Below, in pieces: positions 1 to 4,650 of a stretch of DNA of 5,019 nt. The first letter of the stretch is position 1. Every line of letters starts with the position of its first letter. The stretch covers positions 1 through 5,019 of the forward strand of contig JAZLJR010000050.1 in the NCBI GenBank assembly GCA_045617925.1, read 5' to 3'. Under the pieces are notes generated by a model that was given only the letters and a program-made list of their open reading frames with translations, was not told where the DNA came from and ran no database searches. This DNA is from CALELF01 sp045617925 (GTDB taxonomy: Bacteria > Synergistota > Synergistia > Synergistales > Synergistaceae). Both the position numbers and the translations under genes were made by a program.

Positions 1-456
1 CTCACCTATACGGTAAAAGAGCATTACCCCAACAGATTCAGAGATTTCACCAATTCCCATAGCAGCAAGAGAAGCAAGTCCCATCAATGTAAATTCGTTA
101 AAAAAATTACCATGTCTTATTGCTTGCCATGCTTCTTTCAAAACTGGTGGAGCAATAAGAAGGTAGAGAGCTGCAAATATAATGAGTCGCGCTGACTCTG
201 GCAAAAAAGCTAAGTTTGCAAATTCAGCTGCCTCTGTCACAATAAAAATGGCAAAACAAAGAGCTAAAAATTTTATTTCTTTTTTGAAGCCCTCGTTTTG
301 CCTTTTGTATTCTTCTTCTGTCTTTGTAAAAATTTCTTCTGTTTCATTGCAGGCAGCACAAGCACAAGCGTCACCGTGCCCGTGAGCATGGTGATGTTTT
401 TTTTCGTCGTGTTCGTGCTCGCAGCAATGACAATGACAATGATGTTCGTGAGCCAT
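1..456 (-). CDS. P1B-type heavy-metal-transporting ATPase, N-terminal part (3' end outside window)
   Basis: Reading leftwards from ATG at 456-454 gives 152 uninterrupted codons to the window edge. Residues 1-36 form a tail with 12 His and 7 Cys (HCHCHCC at 6-12, HHH at 21-23, CACAAC at 31-36). A charged linker follows (about 37-60), then hydrophobic segments near 61-78 and 90-105. Residues 119-152 (from FNEFTLMGLA to VMLFYRIGE) match the first core transmembrane region of Zn/Cd/Co-type P1B ATPases, where IGE and VMLFY are typical. Such pumps export soft or transition metal ions from the cytoplasm using ATP. The usual N-terminal HMA domain is absent and the His/Cys tail appears to replace it. 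The CPC-type metal site, DKTG phosphorylation site and nucleotide domain lie beyond the window, so metal specificity is unknown. The start overlaps the iscU stop by one base (TAATG), implying translational coupling; a weak AGGG lies upstream. A CDF transporter was considered but fits the transmembrane motif less well. Confidence 0.85.
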   Translation of the reverse strand, partial: MAHEHHCHCHCCEHEHDEKKHHHAHGHGDACACAACNETEEIFTKTEEEYKRQNEGFKKEIKFLALCFAIFIVTEAAEFANLAFLPESARLIIFAALYLLIAPPVLKEAWQAIRHGNFFNEFTLMGLASLAAMGIGEISESVGVMLFYRIGE

Positions 457-953
457 TAGTCAGACACCCTATTGTTTGGGTCGATATATTCTTCTTCTTC
501 AGGTTCTTCAGAACAGCAGGAGCCACCACATGAACAAGCGAGAGTGTTTTGTGGTGGAGTCATTCCATCTGGCAATTTGCCGTCACGTTTCATATAGAAG
601 TCGGCAACAGCTGCCTCGATGCCTTCCTTTGCAAGAAGTGAACAGTGGAGCTTTATCGGAGGAAGTCCGCCAAGGGCATCTGCAACATCTTTGTTGCTAA
701 TTTTTAAGGCTTCTGCAATCGTTTTGCCCTTTGCCAACTCCGTAACCATAGAGCTTGTTGCAATGGCGGCAGCACAGCCGAATGTCTCAAACTTGATGTC
801 CTCTATCACTTCACTCTGCTCGTTAACCTTCAAATATATCTTCATAACGTCGCCACAGACAGGGTTACCAACCTCGCCAATTGCATTCGCATCGTCCAAT
901 TTTCCGGCGTTCCTAGGGTGCATAAAGTAATCTACAACTTTTGGATTATACAT
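456..953 (-). CDS. iscU: Fe-S cluster assembly scaffold protein, NifU/IscU N-terminal type, with Cys-rich C-terminal tail
   Basis: This 165-residue protein is the scaffold on which iron and sulfide, delivered by the cysteine desulfurase, form nascent Fe-S clusters in the cytoplasm. The IscU fold covers residues 1 to about 128. The three cluster-ligand Cys are present: C33 in PVCGD (with D35), C60 in FGCAAAIATSS and C104 in KLHCS (with H103). LPPIK at 97-101 corresponds to the HscA chaperone recognition motif LPPVK of IscU. The protein is longer than a typical IscU (about 128 residues). The extra tail holds C140, C142, C146 and C147 (CSCGGSCC), then an acidic run EEPEEEE. It is neither the [2Fe-2S] domain nor the C-terminal domain of full-length NifU. 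ATG at 953 is preceded by AAGGAGGT (960-967) with a 6-nt spacer. The gene lies 18 nt after nifS and overlaps the ATPase start. The symbol nifU would serve equally well. Confidence 0.93.
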   Translation of the reverse strand: MYNPKVVDYFMHPRNAGKLDDANAIGEVGNPVCGDVMKIYLKVNEQSEVIEDIKFETFGCAAAIATSSMVTELAKGKTIAEALKISNKDVADALGGLPPIKLHCSLLAKEGIEAAVADFYMKRDGKLPDGMTPPQNTLACSCGGSCCSEEPEEEEYIDPNNRVSD

Positions 954-959
954 TGTTCT

Positions 960-967
960 ACCTCCTT
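960..967 (-). promoter_or_regulatory. Ribosome binding site of iscU
   Basis: AAGGAGGT on the minus strand, 6 nt before the ATG at 953. It nearly fills the 18-nt nifS-iscU gap and fixes the iscU start. Confidence 0.8.
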
Positions 968-971
968 GCTT

Positions 972-2162
972 TTAAGAATTCTTTTTATAAAACGGAGACA
1001 TAGCCCGTAACTTGGCTATAATCTCAGCGAAATTTTCTACAACGTAATCAATGTCTTCCTTTGTAGTTTCGTGGCTCATTGTAAGACGCACTGAGCCGTG
1101 CGCAGTGGCATGGTCAAGCCCAGTGGAAAGAAGAACATAGCTTGGTTCAAGGCTCCCACTTGTGCAGGCGCTTCCGCTAGACGCAGCAACACCGCAAGCG
1201 TCAAGCAAAAGGAGCATTCCTTCGCCTTCAATATACTTTACAACAAAACTGGTGTGGAAAGGGAGTCTTTCTTTGCCTCTTGCACCAGTAAGGCGAACTT
1301 CCTCAAGGGCTTCCATCTTTTCTATGAAATAATCACGCAATTCGGAAAGTTTTTTGTCTTCACCATTGGCAAGCCTTTGTTTTGCAATTTCTGCCGCCTC
1401 GCCGAAGCCAACAATTGATGCCACATTTTCTGTGCCGCTACGGAGTCCAAATTCCTGCCCGCCACCGTGAACAAGAGGAGTTAAGCGAACTCCACGACGA
1501 ACATATAACGCACCAACACCCTTTGGACCATACATCTTGTGTGCAGCCATGGTGAGCATATCAATTCCAAGGTCATTTACATCTATGTTTATGTGACCAG
1601 TTGCCTGAACTCCATCTACATGGAAGAGAACATCATGTTTTTTACAAACCTGTGCAAGCTCCTTGATAGGTTCAATGGTGCCAATTTCGTTATTTCCAAA
1701 CATTATTGAAACTAGAATTGTATCAGGTCTGATTGCCTTGTCCAACTCTTCTGGATTAACTCTGCCAAGGTTGTCAACTGGCAAAATTGTAAATTCAAAT
1801 CCCTGCTTGCCCAACCAACGCACGGTGTCAAGGACAGCATGATGCTCAATAGCACTTGTTATAATGTGGCGGCCTTTGCTTTGTAAGGTCCAAGCAGCGC
1901 CCTTTATTGCGAGGTTGTCTGCCTCGCTTCCTCCACCTGTAAAAATTATATCTGTTGCATTTGCACCAATGAGAGATGCAACTTGCTGTCTTGCTTCTGC
2001 AACGGCAGTCTTTGCCTTCTGCCCCCAAGCGTGAAGTGAATTTGGATTGCCATAAAAATCTGTCAAATATGGAATCATTGACTCCATGACTCTTTTATCT
2101 GGTTTTGTTGTGGCAGAATTATCTAAATAAATTTCTTTTTTCATTTTATCTGCTTCGGTCAT
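972..2162 (-). CDS. nifS: Cysteine desulfurase, NifS/IscS family (group I)
   Basis: PLP-dependent enzyme converting L-cysteine to L-alanine and a protein-bound persulfide, the sulfur donor for Fe-S assembly on the adjacent scaffold. With ATG at 2162 the product is 396 residues, normal for the family. Visible features, numbered from that start: YLDNSATTKP near the N-terminus; TGGGSEAD phosphate-binding loop (75-82); EHHAV with H107 stacking on PLP; HVDGVQATG with D183 and Q186; MAAHKMYGPKG with the Schiff-base lysine K209; and the persulfide cysteine C333 in SSGSACTSGSLEPS. The long loop around this Cys is the group I (NifS/IscS) form rather than SufS. A reading frame continues to a TTG at 2177, but that would place the start inside the Shine-Dalgarno sequence GGAGG (2171-2175), so ATG 2162, 8 nt downstream, is preferred. 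Its own promoter and the rplA terminator lie upstream; iscU follows 18 nt downstream. No iscR, hscAB or fdx is next to it. Confidence 0.95.
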   Translation of the reverse strand: MTEADKMKKEIYLDNSATTKPDKRVMESMIPYLTDFYGNPNSLHAWGQKAKTAVAEARQQVASLIGANATDIIFTGGGSEADNLAIKGAAWTLQSKGRHIITSAIEHHAVLDTVRWLGKQGFEFTILPVDNLGRVNPEELDKAIRPDTILVSIMFGNNEIGTIEPIKELAQVCKKHDVLFHVDGVQATGHINIDVNDLGIDMLTMAAHKMYGPKGVGALYVRRGVRLTPLVHGGGQEFGLRSGTENVASIVGFGEAAEIAKQRLANGEDKKLSELRDYFIEKMEALEEVRLTGARGKERLPFHTSFVVKYIEGEGMLLLLDACGVAASSGSACTSGSLEPSYVLLSTGLDHATAHGSVRLTMSHETTKEDIDYVVENFAEIIAKLRAMSPFYKKNS

Positions 2163-2169
2163 TGTTAAA

Positions 2170-2175
2170 ACCTCC
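2170..2175 (-). promoter_or_regulatory. Ribosome binding site that decides the nifS start
   Basis: GGAGGT on the minus strand, about 8 nt before ATG 2162. It rules against the longer TTG start at 2177, which overlaps it. Confidence 0.8.
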
Positions 2176-2199
2176 AAGCATTTAATTTTTCAACAAAAT

Positions 2200-2227
2200 A
2201 TTTTACTCTTTTTTTAGATTTAATCAA
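2200..2227 (-). promoter_or_regulatory. Candidate sigma-70 promoter of the nifS-iscU-ATPase operon
   Basis: On the minus strand TTGATT (2227-2222) and TAAAAT (2205-2200) are separated by 16 nt in a very AT-rich stretch. Transcription would begin near 2193, giving a leader of about 30 nt. The match is moderate and AT-rich DNA gives false positives, but a promoter is needed here because a terminator lies just upstream. No IscR-type operator or riboswitch was recognised. Confidence 0.45.
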
Positions 2228-2282
2228 TATATTTTATTGTTTTAGTTACCAAATTTCCAGTAATAAAAAATATTATGATAAC

Positions 2283-2315
2283 AAAAAAAGGTAGGGAAGA
2301 GAAATCCCTACCTTT
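2283..2315 (-). terminator. Rho-independent terminator after rplA
   Basis: On the minus strand an 11-bp perfect stem (AAAGGTAGGGA paired with TCCCTACCTTT, plus-strand 2305-2315 and 2287-2297) with a 7-nt loop runs into a T tract (2289-2283). It begins 22 nt after the rplA stop. It closes the ribosomal protein transcript and separates it from nifS. The flanking A residues make the hairpin partly bidirectional, but only the minus direction has a full T run and a gene to terminate. Confidence 0.9.
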
Positions 2316-2337
2316 AATTTTACAAGATATAAAATTA

Positions 2338-3054
2338 TTATTCTGTAATATCTGCGACTTCTTTTTGTGCAAGGGCAGTATCTAAAGCAATACCAACACC
2401 CATTGTTGTGGTAAGGCTAATGCTTTTTATGTACGTGCCTTTTATTGTCGTTGGGCGTGCCTTAATGACTGCACGTAAGAAAGCCTTAACGTTTGCTGCA
2501 AGTTTATCAGCAGAGAAAGAAGCCTTTCCAATTGCATTGTGTATAATAGCACTTTTGTCAACACGGAACTCAACTTTACCTGCTTTTACTTCCTTGACTG
2601 CGTCAGCAATGTCAAATGTAACAGAGCCTGTCTTTGCGCTTGGCATAAGGTTACGTGGGCCAAGAACTTTACCAAGACGTCCAGCAGATTTCATAATGTC
2701 TGGTGTTGCAAGGACTGCATCAAAATCAAGGAATCCCTTTGCAATTTCTGCCACGAGATCTTCGCCACCGACGATGTCCGCACCTGCTTCTTTTGCTTCT
2801 GTTTGTTTGTCACCAAGTGCCAAAACACAGACCTTTAGTGTTTTTCCAGTTCCTGCAGGGAGAACTATTGTGCTCCTGACCTGCTGGTCAGCATGACGGG
2901 GATCAACGCCGAGCTTGACGTGAATCTCAAGGCTTTCATCAAACTTTGCAGTTGCGTTTTTCTTTGCTAATGCAACTGCCTCATCAATGGTGTAGAGCTT
3001 ATCTTTCTCAACATTTGCCATTAATGCCTTAAATCTTTTACTAATTTTTGCCAT
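2338..3054 (-). CDS. rplA: 50S ribosomal protein L1
   Basis: L1 binds the mobile L1 stalk of 23S rRNA, helps release deacylated tRNA from the E site, and in many bacteria represses its own mRNA. The product is 238 residues, close to the usual 230-235. Domain I comprises the N-terminal (about 1-67) and C-terminal (about 160-238) parts, with domain II inserted between. Recognisable segments are VDPRHADQQVR (50-60), LGKVLGPRNLMPSAKTG (127-143), KVEFRVDKSAIIHNAIGK (160-177) and SISLTTTMG (211-219). The start MAKISKRF at 3054 follows AGGAGGT (3063-3069) by 8 nt. An in-frame GTG at 3102 would translate through this ribosome binding site and is rejected. It is the last gene of the block; rplJ and rplL do not follow, and a terminator does. 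The 130-nt gap before it is unusually long for rplK-rplA and contains several hairpins. Confidence 0.97.
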   Translation of the reverse strand: MAKISKRFKALMANVEKDKLYTIDEAVALAKKNATAKFDESLEIHVKLGVDPRHADQQVRSTIVLPAGTGKTLKVCVLALGDKQTEAKEAGADIVGGEDLVAEIAKGFLDFDAVLATPDIMKSAGRLGKVLGPRNLMPSAKTGSVTFDIADAVKEVKAGKVEFRVDKSAIIHNAIGKASFSADKLAANVKAFLRAVIKARPTTIKGTYIKSISLTTTMGVGIALDTALAQKEVADITE

Positions 3055-3062
3055 TTTTAAAT

Positions 3063-3069
3063 ACCTCCT
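3063..3069 (-). promoter_or_regulatory. Ribosome binding site that decides the rplA start
   Basis: AGGAGGT on the minus strand, 8 nt before ATG 3054. Its first base is also the last base of the 3' arm of the adjacent two-helix element, so folding or protein binding there could affect initiation. Confidence 0.85.
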
Positions 3070-3103
3070 GTGGTGTATGCGATAGGGCTTACTATCTTCC
3101 ACA
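3069..3103 (-). promoter_or_regulatory. Candidate L1-binding autoregulatory RNA element before rplA
   Basis: In the transcript an outer helix UGUGG/CCACA (3103-3099 with 3073-3069) encloses an inner helix GAUAG/CUAUC (3096-3092 with 3085-3081) and a 6-nt loop. The internal loop is strongly asymmetric: AA on one side and 7 nt (GCAUACA) on the other. From memory, the L1 site in E. coli 23S rRNA has GGUGG-GA facing GAAAUA-CCACC, a similar two-helix arrangement with an asymmetric loop. The outer arm touches the rplA Shine-Dalgarno. An L1 feedback role is inference; each helix is only 5 bp. Confidence 0.4.
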
Positions 3104-3113
3104 AATTTTTTAC

Positions 3114-3154
3114 ATGGTGATTAAATTGATATTTGCTTCCAATTTACTCACCAT
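3114..3154 (-). other. Long imperfect hairpin in the rplK-rplA gap
   Basis: Two 7-bp helices (AUGGUGA/UCACCAU and UAAAUUG/CAAUUUA in the transcript) are separated by a single G-A mismatch and capped by an 11-nt loop at 3129-3139. No T run follows on the minus strand, so it does not look like a terminator. It may be part of the regulatory leader of rplA, an mRNA stability element or an RNase processing site. Confidence 0.6.
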
Positions 3155-3180
3155 TTTAATGCTAAATTGTTGTAACTGAT

Positions 3181-3196
3181 GTCGTTATTTAACGAC
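3181..3196 (-). repeat. Perfect inverted repeat across the rplK stop codon
   Basis: GTCGTTA and TAACGAC are 7-nt perfect arms separated by two bases. The arms include the last rplK codons and its TAA stop. In RNA this could form a small stem with a 4-nt loop. Function is unknown. Confidence 0.5.
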
Positions 3197-3610
3197 GTCA
3201 ATTCCCATTGAGCGAGCAGTGCCTTCGATCATTCTCATTGCATGCTCAACATCGTTTGCGTTAAGGTCTGGCATCTTTAACTTTGCGATTTCTTCAACCT
3301 GAGCTTTTGTAATTTTGCCAACCTTTGCTTTGTTTGGAGTTGCAGAGCCTTTTGGCTTACCAGCTGCTTTCTTTATTAAGACCGCAGCAGGTGGAGTCTT
3401 CAAAATGAATGAGAAGCTTCTGTCTGCATAAACAGTGATGATAACAGGAATAATCATTCCTACCTGGTCTGCTGTTCTAGCATTAAATGCCTTAACAAAC
3501 TCCATAATGTTAATACCACGCTGTCCAAGGGCAGGTCCAATTGGTGGTGCTGGCGTGGCTTTTCCTGCGGGGATCTGAAGTTTAAGTTCCCCAACAACCT
3601 TCTGTGCCAT
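3185..3610 (-). CDS. rplK: 50S ribosomal protein L11
   Basis: L11 forms the base of the ribosomal stalk at the GTPase-associated centre of 23S rRNA. It supports elongation-factor action and RelA activation, and it is the target region of thiostrepton-type antibiotics. The product is 141 residues, the standard length. The N-terminal domain (1 to about 70) includes the proline-rich PAGKATPAPPIGPALGQ (14-30) and INIMEF (33-38). The C-terminal rRNA-binding domain holds KTPPAAVLIKKAAG (71-84) and the family signature around KMPDLNANDVEHAMRMIEG (112-130). ATG 3610 is preceded by AAGGAGG (3620-3626) with a 9-nt spacer. The gene lies 104 nt after nusG, across a leader with three potential hairpins, and 130 nt before rplA. 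Confidence 0.97.
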   Translation of the reverse strand: MAQKVVGELKLQIPAGKATPAPPIGPALGQRGINIMEFVKAFNARTADQVGMIIPVIITVYADRSFSFILKTPPAAVLIKKAAGKPKGSATPNKAKVGKITKAQVEEIAKLKMPDLNANDVEHAMRMIEGTARSMGIDVVK

Positions 3611-3630
3611 AAAAATATTCCTCCTTAACA

Positions 3631-3673
3631 GAACGAAGAAACTTTTACATATTTAGCTTATTTTCTTCGCTTC
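3631..3673 (-). other. Hairpin just upstream of the rplK ribosome binding site
   Basis: In the transcript an 8-bp stem CGAAGAAA/UUUCUUCG extends by 3 bp (GAA/UUC) past one bulged G and encloses a 20-nt AU-rich loop. It ends 4 nt before AAGGAGG of rplK. Together with two smaller stems upstream it fills the nusG-rplK leader. A role in ribosomal-protein feedback or mRNA processing is possible but not shown. Confidence 0.55.
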
Positions 3674-3677
3674 ATTA

Positions 3678-3690
3678 TGGGTATAACCCA
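3678..3690 (-). other. Small hairpin in the nusG-rplK leader
   Basis: A 5-bp stem UGGGU/ACCCA with a 3-nt loop sits between the other two stems of this leader, separated by 1 and 4 nt. It is short and significant only as part of the cluster. Confidence 0.35.
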
Positions 3691-3691
3691 A

Positions 3692-3707
3692 AAGCACAAT
3701 AGTGCTT
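3692..3707 (-). other. Small hairpin just after nusG
   Basis: A 6-bp stem AAGCAC/GUGCUU with a 4-nt loop begins 7 nt after the nusG stop and is followed by only a few U residues. It could be a weak attenuator or an mRNA 3' stabiliser. It is not a convincing terminator, since rplK needs read-through from the upstream promoter. Confidence 0.4.
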
Positions 3708-3714
3708 AATATTA

Positions 3715-4266
3715 TTATAATTTTTCAAGCTCTGCAAAATCAGCTTCTACAGTGGTCCTTCTGCCTAAAAACTCTGTGTCAAACTTGGCTTTTGATCTTT
3801 CAAGATCAACCTCCGACACTACACCAAGTGAGTCCTTAAACACGCCAATCTTGACACGAATTTTGTCGCCAACATTAAACTTTGGAGTAAGTTTAACGGG
3901 TTCCTGTCTGCCAAGCGCTGCCATTAATTTGTCAACTTCGTCTGCTTTCATGGGAAGTGGATGATTACCACTACCAACAAAACCAGTTACACCAGGTGTA
4001 TGGCGAACGACATACCAAGACCTCTCATCCAAATACATTTCAACAAAGACATAGCAGGGGAAAAGCTTTACTTCTTTTAGTGTTTTCTTTTCTCCTTTTT
4101 TGATTTCAATGTTGTGTTTTGGAACGAGAACTTGAAAAACCTGATCTTGCATATGCAAGCTTTCAATGCGTTGCGCTAAATCTGCGCGAACTTTTTCTTC
4201 ACAACCGGAAAAAGTTTGCACGACATACCAGCGACGCTCTTTTTTGAATCCAAATAAATCACTCAT
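3715..4266 (-). CDS. nusG: Transcription termination/antitermination factor NusG
   Basis: NusG binds RNA polymerase through its NGN domain and links it to Rho or to ribosomal protein S10 through its KOW domain. The product is 183 residues, typical length. The NGN domain (about 10-115) shows RRWYVVQTFSG (11-21), LFPCYVFVEM (68-77) and WYVVRHTPGVTGFVG (84-98). The KOW domain (about 128-183) shows FNVGDKIRVKIGVFKDSLGVV (130-150) and ends in ELEKL. Two oddities: C71 sits where LFPGYV is usual, and the KOW motif reads VKIG where VKDG or VKSG is common. ATG 4266 lies 29 nt after the secE stop, with only a weak, purine-rich ribosome binding site (GAGAAG). The secE-nusG pairing is near-universal in bacteria and supports the call. 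Confidence 0.97.
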   Translation of the reverse strand: MSDLFGFKKERRWYVVQTFSGCEEKVRADLAQRIESLHMQDQVFQVLVPKHNIEIKKGEKKTLKEVKLFPCYVFVEMYLDERSWYVVRHTPGVTGFVGSGNHPLPMKADEVDKLMAALGRQEPVKLTPKFNVGDKIRVKIGVFKDSLGVVSEVDLERSKAKFDTEFLGRRTTVEADFAELEKL

Positions 4267-4295
4267 TTATCTTCTCGCTCTTGTTATTACATTGC

Positions 4296-4475
4296 TTAAA
4301 GGATTCTTGTAAGAATAGCAGTAAGCAGCATGTCAACAAGACCAAGGTAAGCTGCGGCAAGAAGTGCTACTATGACGACAACAAGCGTTGAATACCACAA
4401 CTGCTTTTTTGTTGGCCATGTAACACGAAGAAGCTCTGCCTTTGCTTCCCTAAAATATCTCAAAATCGATTCCAT
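4296..4475 (-). CDS. secE: Preprotein translocase subunit SecE
   Basis: This 59-residue inner-membrane protein stabilises SecY in the SecYEG protein-export channel. ATG at 4475 reads to TAA at 4298-4296. An amphipathic N-terminal helix (MESILRYFREAKAELL) leads into the conserved cytoplasmic motif RVTWPTKKQL (17-26). A single transmembrane helix follows (about 29-47, STLVVVIVALLAAAYLGLV). This is the short one-span form seen in most bacteria, not the three-span enterobacterial form. AGGGGAG lies about 6 nt upstream. It sits between tRNA-Trp (55 nt before) and nusG (29 nt after), the standard arrangement in many bacteria. Confidence 0.95.
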   Translation of the reverse strand: MESILRYFREAKAELLRVTWPTKKQLWYSTLVVVIVALLAAAYLGLVDMLLTAILTRIL

Positions 4476-4529
4476 TTATAACTCCCCTTAATTTTTGGAG
4501 TGGTCATAATACTCTAAACACACAAAAAA

Positions 4530-4607
4530 TGGCAGGCCTGGAAGGATTCGAACCCTCAACCCTCGCATTTGGAGTGCGATGCTCTAACCAATTGGAGCTA
4601 CAGACCT
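4530..4607 (-). tRNA. tRNA-Trp (anticodon CCA)
   Basis: The minus strand folds into a complete 78-nt cloverleaf. The acceptor stem is AGGUCUG/CAGGCCU with one G-U pair, discriminator G and an encoded CCA tail. The D arm is GCUC/GAGC. The anticodon stem is UCGCA/UGCGA with loop CUCCAAA, placing anticodon CCA at 4572-4570. The T arm is GAGGG/CCUUC with loop UUCGAAU. Anticodon CCA decodes UGG, and G73 is the usual identity base for tryptophan. It begins about 8 nt after the predicted transcription start and is probably co-transcribed with secE-nusG and cut out by RNase P and 3' processing. A T6 run directly follows the CCA. Confidence 0.97.
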
Positions 4608-4621
4608 GTTTGTGGTTGAGT

Positions 4622-4650
4622 ATTATACACTACTTGCACTCTTTGTGCAA
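4622..4650 (-). promoter_or_regulatory. Sigma-70 promoter for tRNA-Trp-secE-nusG-rplK-rplA
   Basis: On the minus strand TTGCAC (4650-4645) and a perfect TATAAT (4627-4622) are separated by exactly 17 nt. The -35 box lies within the last codons of rpmG, and the -10 lies just past its stop. Initiation near 4615 would put the tRNA 5' end only about 8 nt downstream, as is common for stable RNA promoters. A 7-bp inverted repeat (4633-4639 with 4645-4651) covers the -35 box. Confidence 0.75.

Noticed and set aside
182..385. 67-codon plus-strand reading frame
   Set aside because: Antisense to the ATPase N-terminal coding region, which has clear family motifs on the other strand.
1098..1418. 106-codon plus-strand reading frame
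   Set aside because: Antisense to nifS with no supporting signal.
2163..2177. TTG start at 2177 giving a 401-residue NifS
   Set aside because: It overlaps the GGAGG ribosome binding site; ATG 2162 has correct spacing to it and gives a standard length.
2178..2282. Riboswitch or IscR-type operator before nifS
   Set aside because: The region is AT-rich with no convincing conserved core or operator palindrome that could be recognised by eye.
2408..2896. 162-codon plus-strand reading frame
   Set aside because: Antisense to rplA, no ribosome binding site, no recognisable family; a shadow of rplA codon bias.
3055..3102. GTG start at 3102 giving a 254-residue L1
   Set aside because: The added 16 residues are translated through AGGAGGT, and L1 families begin at MAKxSKR-like sequence, as at 3054.
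3661..3680. Mini-ORF (MKRRK, stop) in the nusG-rplK leader as a leader peptide
   Set aside because: Five codons with no ribosome binding site and overlapping a hairpin arm; most likely chance.
4524..4529. T6 run directly after tRNA-Trp as a terminator
   Set aside because: There is no dedicated hairpin other than the tRNA itself, and secE-nusG need transcription through it; no other secE promoter was recognised.
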